From contig NZ_JADQTO010000007.1 in the NCBI RefSeq assembly GCF_015704865.1, positions 124,001-188,000 of the forward strand: a stretch of 64,000 bases of DNA, given 5' to 3'. Of the stretch, positions 28,498 to 36,868 are shown one piece after another. The position numbers and the translations under genes are program-made. The notes beneath the pieces are model-generated. The model was not told where the DNA came from. It saw only the letters and a list, made by a program, of their open reading frames with translations, and searched no databases. Each line of letters begins with the position of its first letter. The stretch's first letter is position 1. Source of the DNA: Actinoplanes aureus (GTDB taxonomy: Bacteria; Actinomycetota; Actinomycetes; Mycobacteriales; Micromonosporaceae).

Positions 28498-29346
28498 TCA
28501 TCGCCCCAGGTGATCCCTCGTCTCAGCGATGGCCGTTCGGCTCTCTTCTGGCGACAAGGCGCGTTCCAGCAGGTCATCGAAGGCGTCCTGGTACACGTCG
28601 ATCTCCTCCGGCTTCACCCGGAAGAGGCCGCCGGTCAGCCCTTCGATGTGCACCACCGGGTTACGGGAACCGTCCGGGAACTCCAGCACCAGGAAGGACT
28701 CGATGAGCCCGGCGTGCGCTCCGGCCTGGAACGGCAGGATCAACAGCTCCACGCCGGGACGGTTGCTGGCCTCGTAGAGCCGGCTCAGCTGGCGGCGCTG
28801 CACCTCGCGGCCACCCACCTCACGCAACAGCACGCCCTCGTCGATGACCAGCCGAAGATCCGGCGGCGGATCGCGGGTCAGCACGGCCTGCCGGGCCATC
28901 CGCAACGCGAGCCGGCGCTGGATGGTGGAGGAGTCCTCGATGTCCGCGCCGGTCTCGATCACCGCACGTGCGTACTCATCGGTCTGGAGCAGGCCCGGCA
29001 CCACCTGGGCCTCCCACTCGGAGATCCGCACCGCCTCGGCCTCCAGGGCGAGGTACTCGTCGTACGGATCAGGCACCGACGAACGGTACGGCGTCCACCA
29101 GGCCCGGGCCCGGCCGCGGCGAGCCAGCTCGCGCAGGCGGCTGCGGTCCTCCACGGAGACGCCGTAGAGCGTGAGCAACCGGTCCAGGTCGGACTCGCTG
29201 ATCCCGGTGTGCGCCGTCTCGATCCGGCTCAGTTTCGACTCCGACCAGCCGAGGGCGGTCGCCACGTCGACAGCACGGCGCTCGCCGCGGAGCCGGCGCA
29301 GTTCTCCCCCGAGCTCACGGCGCGCTGTCGATGTCGGCCTCGCCAC
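28498..29346 (-). CDS. XRE-family regulator with DUF5753 domain
   Basis: 282 residues from GTG 29346. The N-terminal helix-turn-helix (about 8-65: LGGELRRLRGERRAVDVATALGWSESKLSRIETAHTGI) is followed by DUF5753 (about 95-275: WWTPYRSSVPDPYDEYLALEAEA, ISEWEAQVVPGLLQTDEYARAVI, LRLVIDEGVLLREVGG). These regulators pair with DUF397 proteins in development-linked modules. The pair occupies the place between ahcY and mtrA where mycobacteria carry tmk. The start is set by family length; no strong Shine-Dalgarno is visible. Confidence 0.88.
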   Translation of the reverse strand: MARPTSTARRELGGELRRLRGERRAVDVATALGWSESKLSRIETAHTGISESDLDRLLTLYGVSVEDRSRLRELARRGRARAWWTPYRSSVPDPYDEYLALEAEAVRISEWEAQVVPGLLQTDEYARAVIETGADIEDSSTIQRRLALRMARQAVLTRDPPPDLRLVIDEGVLLREVGGREVQRRQLSRLYEASNRPGVELLILPFQAGAHAGLIESFLVLEFPDGSRNPVVHIEGLTGGLFRVKPEEIDVYQDAFDDLLERALSPEESRTAIAETRDHLGR

Positions 29347-29477
29347 GGAGCCACCATAACGGCGGATCGATGGGGTGGTGCAACTTGCATAGAGGGCAAT
29401 GCACTTGCAGCGCTCCGCCGCAGCGTGACGTAATGAGAAGGCGAAGGCCGGACCCGGTGGCGGCAACCGCCGGGGGA

Positions 29478-29507
29478 GAGCCCCCGCTCGGCGGGCGAGT
29501 GGGGGCT
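29478..29507 (-). terminator. ahcY terminator hairpin
   Basis: A 13-bp stem with one wobble pair (29478-29490 with 29495-29507) lies nine bases after the ahcY stop on the minus strand. Confidence 0.7.
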
Positions 29508-29515
29508 CCGGCACG

Positions 29516-30991
29516 TCAGTAGCGGTAGTGCTCCGGCTTGAACGGGCCCTCCACCGCCACACCCAGGTACTCCGCCTGCTCCTTGGTGAGCTCGGTCAGC
29601 TTCACGCCCAGCGCGTCCAGGTGCAGCCGGGCCACCTTCTCGTCCAGTTGCTTGGGCAGCACGTACACCCCGACGGGATACTCGTCGGTCTTGGTGAAGA
29701 GCTCGATCTGCGCGATCGTCTGGTTCGAGAAGCTGTTGCTCATCACGAACGACGGGTGCCCGGTCGCGTTGCCCAGGTTCAGCAGCCGGCCCTCGGAGAG
29801 CACGATGATCGAGTGCCCGTCGGCGAAGCGCCACTCGTCGACCTGCGGCTTGATGTTGATCCTGGTGACGTCCGGACGCTTCTGCAGGCCCGCCATGTCG
29901 ATCTCGTTGTCGAAATGACCGATGTTTCCGACGATCGCCTGGTGCTTCATCCGCGCCATGTGCTCGTGGGTGATCACGTCGAAGCACCCGGTCGCGGTCA
30001 CGAAGATGTCGGCGTACGAAACCACGTCGTCGATCGTGGCGACCTGGTAACCGTCCATCGCGGCCTGCAACGCGCAGATCGGGTCCACCTCGGTCACGAT
30101 GACCCGGGCGCCCTGCCCGCGCAGCGACTCGGCGCAGCCCTTGCCGACGTCGCCGTACCCGAAGACGACCGCCACCTTGCCGCCGATCAGCACATCGGTG
30201 GCCCGGTTGATGCCGTCGATGAGCGAGTGCCGGCAGCCGTACTTGTTGTCGAACTTCGATTTGGTCACCGAGTCGTTCACGTTGATCGCCGGGAAGAGCA
30301 GCGTGCCGCTCTGCTGCATCTCGTACAGCCGGTGCACGCCGGTGGTGGTCTCCTCGGTGACCCCCTTGATCCCGGCCGCGGTCCGGGTCCAGCGCTTGTC
30401 GTCCTCCTTGAGACTGCGGGCCAGCAGCTTGAGAATGACCGCGTACTCCTCCGAGCCGGCCGTGTCCGGCGACGGCACCGCACCGGCCCGCTCGAACTCG
30501 GCGCCCTTGTGCACCAGCAGCGTGGCGTCACCACCGTCGTCGAGGATCATGTTGGGCGCCTCGCCGTCCGGCCAGAGCAGCACCTTCTCGGTGCACCACC
30601 AGTACTCGTCGAGGGTTTCGCCCTTCCACGCGTACACCGGCACACCTCGCGGCTCCTCCGGCGTACCGTCCCGGCCGACGACGATCGCCGCAGCGGCGTG
30701 GTCCTGCGTCGAGAAGATGTTGCAGGAGGCCCAGCGAACCTGCGCACCGAGCGCGGTCAGCGTCTCGATCAGGACCGCGGTCTGAATCGTCATGTGCAGC
30801 GACCCGGTGATCCGCGCACCCCGCAACGGCTGGCTCGCCCCGAACTCCTCCCGCAGCGCCATCAGGCCGGGCATCTCGTGCTCGGCCAGCTCGATCTCCT
30901 TGCGGCCGAACCCGGCGAGCGACAGGTCCGCGACCTTGAAGTCCCCCTCGGCGAGCGTCGTGGGACGGCTTGCCGGCTGCGTGCTGGTCAT
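29516..30991 (-). CDS. ahcY: S-adenosyl-L-homocysteine hydrolase
   Basis: 491 residues, long-form actinobacterial size. Visible: [21 protein letters not shown], the NAD-binding [28 protein letters not shown], and the C-terminal KPEHYRY. It splits S-adenosylhomocysteine into adenosine and homocysteine and keeps methylation running. ATG 30991 has GGGAG seven bases upstream. A clear promoter lies 50-75 bases upstream. Confidence 0.97.
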   Translation of the reverse strand: MTSTQPASRPTTLAEGDFKVADLSLAGFGRKEIELAEHEMPGLMALREEFGASQPLRGARITGSLHMTIQTAVLIETLTALGAQVRWASCNIFSTQDHAAAAIVVGRDGTPEEPRGVPVYAWKGETLDEYWWCTEKVLLWPDGEAPNMILDDGGDATLLVHKGAEFERAGAVPSPDTAGSEEYAVILKLLARSLKEDDKRWTRTAAGIKGVTEETTTGVHRLYEMQQSGTLLFPAINVNDSVTKSKFDNKYGCRHSLIDGINRATDVLIGGKVAVVFGYGDVGKGCAESLRGQGARVIVTEVDPICALQAAMDGYQVATIDDVVSYADIFVTATGCFDVITHEHMARMKHQAIVGNIGHFDNEIDMAGLQKRPDVTRINIKPQVDEWRFADGHSIIVLSEGRLLNLGNATGHPSFVMSNSFSNQTIAQIELFTKTDEYPVGVYVLPKQLDEKVARLHLDALGVKLTELTKEQAEYLGVAVEGPFKPEHYRY

Positions 30992-31039
30992 CCAAATCTC
31001 CCGAGTCTCGAGGGGGCAATTAATACATAAACACCATTT

Positions 31040-31067
31040 ATTGTACGGACGACGCCGTCCCCGACAA
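31040..31067 (-). promoter_or_regulatory. ahcY promoter
   Basis: Minus strand: TTGTCG (31062-31067), a 16-bp spacer, TACAAT (31040-31045). It implies an AT-rich leader of about 40 bases before the start. The SAH riboswitch consensus was not recognised in the leader. Confidence 0.7.
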
Positions 31068-31421
31068 TCCGCCCCGTCCCGCGGTGGCACTAGCGCACGC
31101 TCACCGCCCACTCACCCACGGCGCCGCGCCCATCGGCCGGCAGGGGCCCGGCTATTCCTGGGCCGGAATAGCGAACGGGGCGACAGGTCGAAACCCGCCG
31201 CCCCGTTCATCCCCCCGGTTTGGTACCGCGCGCGTCCGTGGGACCCCCCGATCACCAATGACGCTGCGTGCTTCTAGATTCACACTCCGCACATGCCATG
31301 TCAAGGAATTTAGCGAAATTTCGGACTTTCTCTTGACGGACAGCAACCGCACCCGCCACTCACCACTCTCCCGCGCCCCCTCAACCCCACCCCCCACCAC
31401 GCCCCCAGGGCCCTAGGCCCC

Positions 31422-31456
31422 CAGCACCAGCACGCACCAGCACCAGCACCAGCACC
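31422..31456. repeat. CACCAG short tandem repeat
   Basis: The hexamer CACCAG and near-copies recur about six times in 35 bases, with one CACG interruption. Confidence 0.75.
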
Positions 31457-31864
31457 CTCAACGCACTCGCCCCAGCACCGCGCTGCATCCGACGCGCAGC
31501 GACCGCAGCATCTCGGCCGCAGCACAGCGCCCCGGTGCAGCTGCCGGAACCCCAGCAGGGCCCCAAGCCCTGTGGGCCAGCTGGCGCTGAAACATGTCAC
31601 AAACACTCGGATCCCTGCCTGGCCCCAACCGAGATGCCGGCTGGCCCACGACCCAGACCACGCACGACGGCCGCTGGTGAGCCGTGCTTAAGCTCGGCGG
31701 GCGCGTTAAGGGCCTTGAGCCAACTGGCCCGGTGGGCTCAGCTGGCGCGTTGCGGACGCCGAGTTGGGTACGTGAGCGGCGGCCCAGGCCGGGCTGTGCG
31801 AGCCCGTGACGGCCAGCGGGAGCAGGGTGTGGGTTGAGGGTGAGTGGGTGCATGGGCCCGGCGG

Positions 31865-31927
31865 GCGCGCTGGGGCCTGAGTGGCACCCAGCGCGCGTGG
31901 TAGGGCGAGAACCCCGTAGCGGGGGTT
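31865..31927 (-). terminator. Hairpins downstream of manA
   Basis: A perfect 10-bp stem (31865-31874 with 31887-31896) and a 6-bp stem (31910-31915 with 31922-31927) lie just after the manA stop on the minus strand. Confidence 0.55.
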
Positions 31928-31951
31928 GGGGAGGCGGAGACCGTACCGGAA

Positions 31952-33136
31952 TCAGGCCGGAACGGCGGCTATGAAGATCGTGCCGGTGCCGGCTGCGGTG
32001 AGTGGGCCGGCGCTTGCCGGCGCGTAGGCGGCCTCGCCGGGTGCGACCGTGACCGGGATGCCGTGGTCTTCGCCCACATGGACGTCGCCGGCGGCGCCAA
32101 GGATGATGCGCGGGCCGGTGCCGGGCAGGCGGAGCGGGGGGCGGTTCTCGGCCAGGGTGATTCGGTAGAGCTCGAAGTCGGGCACCGGGACCTGCCAGGA
32201 GGTCACGCCGGGCTCGGTCTCGGCGCCGTGCAGCAGCGGGTCGTCGAGGACCTCGAAGCGCAGAACCTTGAGGAGTTCGGCGACGTCGACCCGTTTCGGG
32301 GTGAGGCCGCCGCGGAGGACGTTGTCGCTGGCGGCCATCAGTTCGACGCCGAGGCCGCGGAGGTAGGCGTGCAGGTTGCCGGCGGGCATCCAGATGGCCT
32401 CGCCGGGGGCGAGGCGGACCAGGTTGAGCAGGAGCGCGACCAGTACGCCGGGGTCGCCGGGGTAGTGGCCGGCGAGGTCGAGCGCGAGGCGGTACGAGTC
32501 GGTGTGCGGATGGTCGGCGGGGATGCGGCCGGCGGCGGTGACGACGTCCTCGATCAGGGCCTTGCGGTCGTCGGTTGGCCAGCTGAGCAGCAGCCGGACG
32601 GCTTCGGAGAGGTCGCCGGCGCGCAGCGTGGTGACTACCGGGGCCAGGCGGGGCAGGTCCAGCCCGGCGATCACGTCGGCGGTGACGGTGGGTGGGCGGA
32701 AGCCGCAGAGCGCCTCGAACGGGGTGAGCGCTACCAGCATCTCGGGCTTGTGGTTGGCGTCCGTGTAGTTCTTCGGGGCGTCCGGGTCGGCCTCCTGGCG
32801 GGCGAACGCCTCGCGGGCGTACGCCAGGTCGGGGTGCGCCTGGAGCGACAGCGGGGCGTCCGCGGCCAGGACCTTCATCAGGTACGGCAGCCGCGGGCCG
32901 AACGTCTCTGCGATCTCGCCGCCGAGCTGGCCCTGCGGGTCGCCGGCGATGAGGTCGGTGAGCTGGACCGGACCGTCCGGGCCCGGCACGGTGGACGGGT
33001 CACCGGGGTGCGCGCCGAGCCACAGCTCCGCCTCGGGCCCCTCGGTGGGGGCGGGACGGCCCTGCAGCTCGGCGATCGCGGTCCGGGATCCCCACGCGTA
33101 CGGCCGGATCACACCGGTCAACGGATACACGGTCAT
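31952..33136 (-). CDS. manA: Mannose-6-phosphate isomerase
   Basis: 394 residues from ATG 33136. Type I PMI motifs: PYAWGSRTAIAELQG, ELWLGAHPGDPS, LMKVLAADAPLSLQAHPD (zinc ligand region), NHKPEMLVALTPFEALCGFR, and WMPAGNLHAYLRGLGVELMAASDNVLRGGLTPKRVD. It interconverts fructose-6-P and mannose-6-P, feeding GDP-mannose. TACTTT lies seven bases before the ATG, so the start may be leaderless. The SIS-isomerase gene is immediately upstream. Confidence 0.95.
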   Translation of the reverse strand: MTVYPLTGVIRPYAWGSRTAIAELQGRPAPTEGPEAELWLGAHPGDPSTVPGPDGPVQLTDLIAGDPQGQLGGEIAETFGPRLPYLMKVLAADAPLSLQAHPDLAYAREAFARQEADPDAPKNYTDANHKPEMLVALTPFEALCGFRPPTVTADVIAGLDLPRLAPVVTTLRAGDLSEAVRLLLSWPTDDRKALIEDVVTAAGRIPADHPHTDSYRLALDLAGHYPGDPGVLVALLLNLVRLAPGEAIWMPAGNLHAYLRGLGVELMAASDNVLRGGLTPKRVDVAELLKVLRFEVLDDPLLHGAETEPGVTSWQVPVPDFELYRITLAENRPPLRLPGTGPRIILGAAGDVHVGEDHGIPVTVAPGEAAYAPASAGPLTAAGTGTIFIAAVPA

Positions 33137-33153
33137 ACCCGGCAAAGTAGCAG

Positions 33154-34377
33154 CTACTGGATACCTTCCGGCATCGGGTTGGAGAGCTCTTTCATCTCGC
33201 TGATGGCCGGCACCGCCATCGGGTCGAGACCGTGTGCCAGAGCGAGGTACAGCGAGGCGAAGTCGGGCACCGCGACCAGGGAGGCGAGCCGCTCCAGCGT
33301 CGATCCGCCCTCGGCGGTGAGCACGTCGCAGCGGACGCCACGCTGGTCAGCGAGCGTCTGTACGGCGTCGGCGCGCCGCTCCTCCACGGCGACCGGCTCG
33401 TCCGCGTCGTCCTCCGGGTTGAGGCCGCCGTCACGCAGCACGACCAGCCGCAGCCGGGTCACGCTCTCGTCGGTCTCGTCCGGGTCGGCGAAGATGTCGC
33501 GCGACGACTCGGCGAGCCCGCCGAAGACGCCGTCGAGCAGTCCGACCCGGCCCCGGCCGGCCTCGCCGAGCGCTCCGGCCATCACCGGGTAGCGGGCGTT
33601 CGCCGCCAGCGTGTCGGCGAACCGCCGGGCGGCGACCGTGGCCAGCGGGGACGAGCCCCAGATGACCGGCACCGAACCGGCCAGGCCGAGCGCGAGTTCC
33701 TTGGCCGGGTTCACGAAGGAGTCGGCGGCGGGACGGCACCGTTCGGCGTCGTTGTCCAGCCGGGTGGCGGTCTCAGCGATGTCCGCCTCGGTCACCTTGA
33801 CCAGGCCGAGCGCCCGGCCGGCGAGCAGCACCGGGATGGTGAGGCCCCACAGGGTGGCGCGGGCCGGGGCGCGGCGCGGCACGCCGATGAACGGGGCGCG
33901 CGCCCGCTCGGCCATCGCCTCCAGCTCGGAACCGGGGTTGCCGATCGCGACCAGGCGGGCGCCGCGCCGGGCCGCGGCCTCGGCGGCGGCGAGCGCCTCC
34001 GGGCTGCGGCCGGAAGCGGAGACCGCGATCACCACGTCGGCCGCTCCGACCCAGCCGGGCACGCCCGCGCTGCGGTGGCCGATGATCGGCACCGGGCAGC
34101 GCGGGCCCGCGACGGTGGACAGGATGCTGCCGGTCAGGCCGGCGGTGCCGATGCCGGCGACCACGACGGCGCGCGGGCGCCCCTCGTCGGCCAGCATGGA
34201 CAGGTCGACCTCGGCGGCGAGCGCGGCCGACTCGCGTACCTGGGCGCCGGCCGAGGCGGTGGCCCGCAGCATGCCGCCCGGGTCGTTGCCGAGCATCGTT
34301 TTCTCGTCGTTGAGCAGCGACTCGTCGGCGACGCGATGGCCGTTGACGCCGACCGAGCCGTCCAGTGGGTTGACCAT
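33154..34377 (-). CDS. SIS-domain sugar isomerase-like protein
   Basis: 407 residues starting at ATG 34377, which overlaps the stop of the Trm112-like gene. Two SIS-type halves are visible (RAVVVAGIGTAGLTGSIL, DVVIAVSASGRSPEALAAAEAAARRGARLVAIGNPGS in the first; VPVIWGSSPLATVAARRFADTLAANARYPVMAGALGE in the second). It resembles the bifunctional phosphoglucose/phosphomannose isomerase group and corresponds by position to Rv3256c. Location inside a mannose operon supports sugar-phosphate isomerisation, but activity is unproven. Confidence 0.82.
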   Translation of the reverse strand: MVNPLDGSVGVNGHRVADESLLNDEKTMLGNDPGGMLRATASAGAQVRESAALAAEVDLSMLADEGRPRAVVVAGIGTAGLTGSILSTVAGPRCPVPIIGHRSAGVPGWVGAADVVIAVSASGRSPEALAAAEAAARRGARLVAIGNPGSELEAMAERARAPFIGVPRRAPARATLWGLTIPVLLAGRALGLVKVTEADIAETATRLDNDAERCRPAADSFVNPAKELALGLAGSVPVIWGSSPLATVAARRFADTLAANARYPVMAGALGEAGRGRVGLLDGVFGGLAESSRDIFADPDETDESVTRLRLVVLRDGGLNPEDDADEPVAVEERRADAVQTLADQRGVRCDVLTAEGGSTLERLASLVAVPDFASLYLALAHGLDPMAVPAISEMKELSNPMPEGIQ

Positions 34378-34673
34378 CACTTGCCCTCCTCATCCGACGA
34401 ATCAGACGAATCAGACGAGCTGGACGAGGCCGCCGAGCTGGACGAATCAGCCGAGCTCGACGAATCAGCCGAGCTGGACGGATCAGGCGAGCCGGGCGCG
34501 GTGGACGGCTCGACCGCCTCGTCCAGCAGCAGGATCGGGATGTCGTCGCGGATCGGGAAGATCCGCCCGCACTCGGTGCAGGTCAGCGTCGCCGCGTCCG
34601 CGTCGTAGTCGAGGGGCGCGTGATGGGTGTCCGGGCAGGCCAGAATCTCCAGCAACTGCTGATCGAGCGCCAC
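34377..34673 (-). CDS. Trm112-like zinc protein with repetitive Ser/Asp tail
   Basis: 98 residues. The N-terminal 55 residues are a Trm112/YcaR-type zinc ribbon (LLEILACPDTHHAPLDYDADAATLTCTECGRIFPIRDDIPILLLDEA). The last 40 residues are almost only Ser, Asp and Ala, coded by an 18-bp repeat. Trm112 proteins are small partners that stabilise methyltransferases. GTG start with AGGAG seven bases upstream. Its position between manB and the SIS gene is conserved in actinobacteria; the tail is not typical. Confidence 0.85.
   Translation of the reverse strand: MALDQQLLEILACPDTHHAPLDYDADAATLTCTECGRIFPIRDDIPILLLDEAVEPSTAPGSPDPSSSADSSSSADSSSSAASSSSSDSSDSSDEEGK
34388..34490. repeat. 18-bp coding repeat in the Trm112 tail
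   Basis: GCCGAGCTG/GACGAATCA-type words alternate with an 18-bp period, for about five units with point changes, coding Ser/Asp/Ala runs in the Trm112-like protein. Confidence 0.75.
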
Positions 34674-34718
34674 CGAGCTACTCCTTCATCGTGGTGCGAA
34701 GACAGGGTCGAGGCGATC

Positions 34719-36098
34719 CTATCCACGAACGATGGCGAGCACCTCGTCGCGCAGCGCCGCCATCCGCTCGGGATCCGGCGCCTCGACGTTCAGGCGCAGC
34801 AGCGGCTCGGTGTTGGAGGCACGCAGGTTGAACCAGGCACCCTCGCCGACCTGGAAGGTCATGCCGTCCAGCTCGTCGACCGAGGCGTCCGGGAACGCGG
34901 CGCGCACCTCTGCGATCTTGGCGGAGGCATTGGCCACCGTGGAGTTGATCTCACCGGAGGCGGAGTACCGCTCGTACTCGGCGGCGAACTCGGAGAGCGG
35001 CAGCGGCTGACTGCCGAACGCGGCGAGCACGTGCATCGCGGCGAGCATGCCGGTGTCGGCGAACCAGAAGTCGCGGAAGTAGTAGTGCGCCGAGTGCTCG
35101 CCGCCGAAGACCGCGTTGGTCTGCGCCATCTCCGCCTTGATGAAGGAGTGGCCGACCCGGCTGCGCACCGGCTTGCCGCCGTTCTCGATGATGATCTCCG
35201 GCACCGCGGCCGAGGTGATCAGGTTGTGGATGATCGTGCCACCCGGGAACTTGGCCAGCTCGCGGGCGGCCACCAGCGCGGTGATCGCCGACGGCGAGAC
35301 CGGGTCGCCGTTCTCGTCCACCACGAAGCAGCGGTCGGCGTCGCCGTCGAAGGCGAGGCCGATGTCGGCGCCCTGCTCGCGTACGGCGTTCTGCAGGTCC
35401 ACCAGGTTCTTCGGGTCCAGCGGGTTCGCCTCGTGGTTGGGGAACGAGCCGTCCAGCTCGAAGAAGAGCGGCACGATCTCCAGCGGCAGCGCGGGCAACA
35501 CCTGGTCGCCGAGCACGGCCGGGACGGTGTAGCCGCCCATCCCGTTACCGGCGTCCACGATGACCTTGAGCGGGCGGATCCCGGAGAGGTCGACCAGCGA
35601 CCGCAGGTGCTCGGCGTAGTCCTTGAGCAGGTCGCGCTGCTCCACCCGGGACACGCCGTCGGCCTCCGCGTTCAGGTCGGCGAGCAGCTCCTGGGCGCGC
35701 TGCCGGACGATGACCAGACCGCTGTCCTGCCCGACCGGGCGCGCGCCGGTCCGGCACAGCTTGATCCCGTTGTACTGGGCCGGGTTGTGGCTGGCCGTGA
35801 ACATCGCCCCCGGCAGGTTCAGCGACCCGGACGCGTAGTACAGCTGGTCGGTGGACGCGAGTCCGATGTTGACGACCCCGGCACCGGCGGAGTTGACGCC
35901 CCGGGCGAACGCGGCGGCCAGGCCCGGCCCGGACTCGCGCATGTCGTGACCGATCACGATCCGGTCCGGTTCGTCGCCGGACTCGCGCAACATCTCGACG
36001 AACGCCGTACCGATCGCCCGGGCCACCGACTCGTTGAACTGGTCCGGAACGATCCCACGCACGTCGTACGCCTTGATGATCTGCGACAGATCAGCCAC
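34719..36098 (-). CDS. manB: Phosphomannomutase/phosphoglucomutase
   Basis: 459 residues. Alpha-D-phosphohexomutase motifs: phosphoserine loop TASHNPAQYNGIK, metal loop DGDADRCFVVDE, sugar loop GGEHSAHYYFRD, and phosphate-binding RASNTEPLLRLNVEA. It turns mannose-6-P into mannose-1-P for GDP-mannose. GTG start with GAGGAG seven bases upstream. It leads the manB-Trm112-SIS-manA run. Confidence 0.95.
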   Translation of the reverse strand: MADLSQIIKAYDVRGIVPDQFNESVARAIGTAFVEMLRESGDEPDRIVIGHDMRESGPGLAAAFARGVNSAGAGVVNIGLASTDQLYYASGSLNLPGAMFTASHNPAQYNGIKLCRTGARPVGQDSGLVIVRQRAQELLADLNAEADGVSRVEQRDLLKDYAEHLRSLVDLSGIRPLKVIVDAGNGMGGYTVPAVLGDQVLPALPLEIVPLFFELDGSFPNHEANPLDPKNLVDLQNAVREQGADIGLAFDGDADRCFVVDENGDPVSPSAITALVAARELAKFPGGTIIHNLITSAAVPEIIIENGGKPVRSRVGHSFIKAEMAQTNAVFGGEHSAHYYFRDFWFADTGMLAAMHVLAAFGSQPLPLSEFAAEYERYSASGEINSTVANASAKIAEVRAAFPDASVDELDGMTFQVGEGAWFNLRASNTEPLLRLNVEAPDPERMAALRDEVLAIVRG

Positions 36099-36146
36099 TT
36101 GCTCACTCCTCAGCCGAATACCTTTGGGCCGAGGGTATCGGAGCGA

Positions 36147-36806
36147 TCACATGCGAATGGTTGCAACCGCGAGACGGCAGGCGTGGTCAGCTGCCCGAGT
36201 GGTCTCCGGCAGCCGATAACGCGGGGTCAGGCGGAGGGTGAGGGCGCATGCGGTGTCCAGATCGATCCGGTGTCCGACCGAGACGAAGACCGGTTTGACC
36301 CCGGCCCGGGTACGCAGCACCGCGCCGACCGTCTCGCCCGAGTCGATCAGCGGCGACCGGGCGCCCCGCTCCTCCCCCACCGGCTCGTACTCACCGACGA
36401 GGCGGGTCTTGCCGACCCCATAGGACGGCATGTCGGTGAGCACGCCGAGGTGCGCGGCGAGACCGAACCGGCGGGGATGGGCCAGCCCCTGCCCGTCGCA
36501 GACCAGCACGTCCGGGCGGACGGTCAGCCGGTCCAGCGCCTCCAGCAGGGCCGGCACCTCCCGGAAGGCGAACAAACCGGGGACGTACGGGAAAGCGGGG
36601 CGGCCCCGGACCACGGCGGTGTCGCGTACCGAGAGGTCGGCGGCGTCGAGGACGACCACGGCGGCGGCGAGCCGGTCGCCGTCGTAGGCGACGTCGAGAC
36701 CGGCCACGGTGGCCGGGGACATCGGCCCGGGTGTGAGAACCACGCGGGAACGCAGGGTGTCCTGCACGGCAAGAGCTTCTTCTTCGGTACGCGGCCACGA
36801 CTGCAC
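36147..36806 (-). CDS. nfi: Endonuclease V (deoxyinosine 3' endonuclease)
   Basis: 219 residues. Motifs of the family: VAGLDVAYDGDRLAAAVVVLDA (first Asp), FPYVPGLFAFREVPALLEAL (PYIPGxLxFRE wedge), DVLVCDGQGLAHPRRFGLAAHLGVLTDMPSYGVGKTRL (second Asp), and VSVGHRIDLDTA. It nicks DNA 3' of deoxyinosine from adenine deamination. GTG start. It diverges from the GAF regulator. Confidence 0.95.
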   Translation of the reverse strand: MQSWPRTEEEALAVQDTLRSRVVLTPGPMSPATVAGLDVAYDGDRLAAAVVVLDAADLSVRDTAVVRGRPAFPYVPGLFAFREVPALLEALDRLTVRPDVLVCDGQGLAHPRRFGLAAHLGVLTDMPSYGVGKTRLVGEYEPVGEERGARSPLIDSGETVGAVLRTRAGVKPVFVSVGHRIDLDTACALTLRLTPRYRLPETTRAADHACRLAVATIRM

Positions 36807-36831
36807 CGCCTGAACATATGTTGTCTCCGCG

Positions 36832-36847
36832 CGTGACCCGGGTCACG
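36832..36847. promoter_or_regulatory. Perfect 16-bp palindrome before the GAF regulator
   Basis: CGTGACCCGGGTCACG lies 21 bases before the GTG start of the regulator, in the nfi/regulator gap. A second small palindrome AACATATGTT (36813-36822) contains a TATGTT -10-like box. This arrangement fits an operator over a promoter. Confidence 0.5.
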
Positions 36848-36868
36848 ATGGGTCTGGAGGTGCTGCCG

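Larger units (their letters stand above)
31122..31951. other. Long gene-free interval between ahcY and manA
   Basis: About 830 bp with no convincing gene on either strand. It holds a CACCAG-type repeat (31422-31456), scattered copies of CTGGCGC/CTGGCCC words between 31570 and 31760, and hairpins near the manA end. Open frames here have atypical composition and no recognised domain. Confidence 0.6.

Noticed and set aside
30992..31120. SAH riboswitch upstream of ahcY
   Set aside because: The leader after the mapped promoter is only about 40 bases and AT-rich, and the expected conserved core was not seen.
31381..31456. CACCAG repeat as a CRISPR array
   Set aside because: Units are six bases without spacers and there is no cas gene.
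34388..34490. 18-bp repeat as a CRISPR or operator array
   Set aside because: It is in frame inside the Trm112-like gene and codes a Ser/Asp tail.
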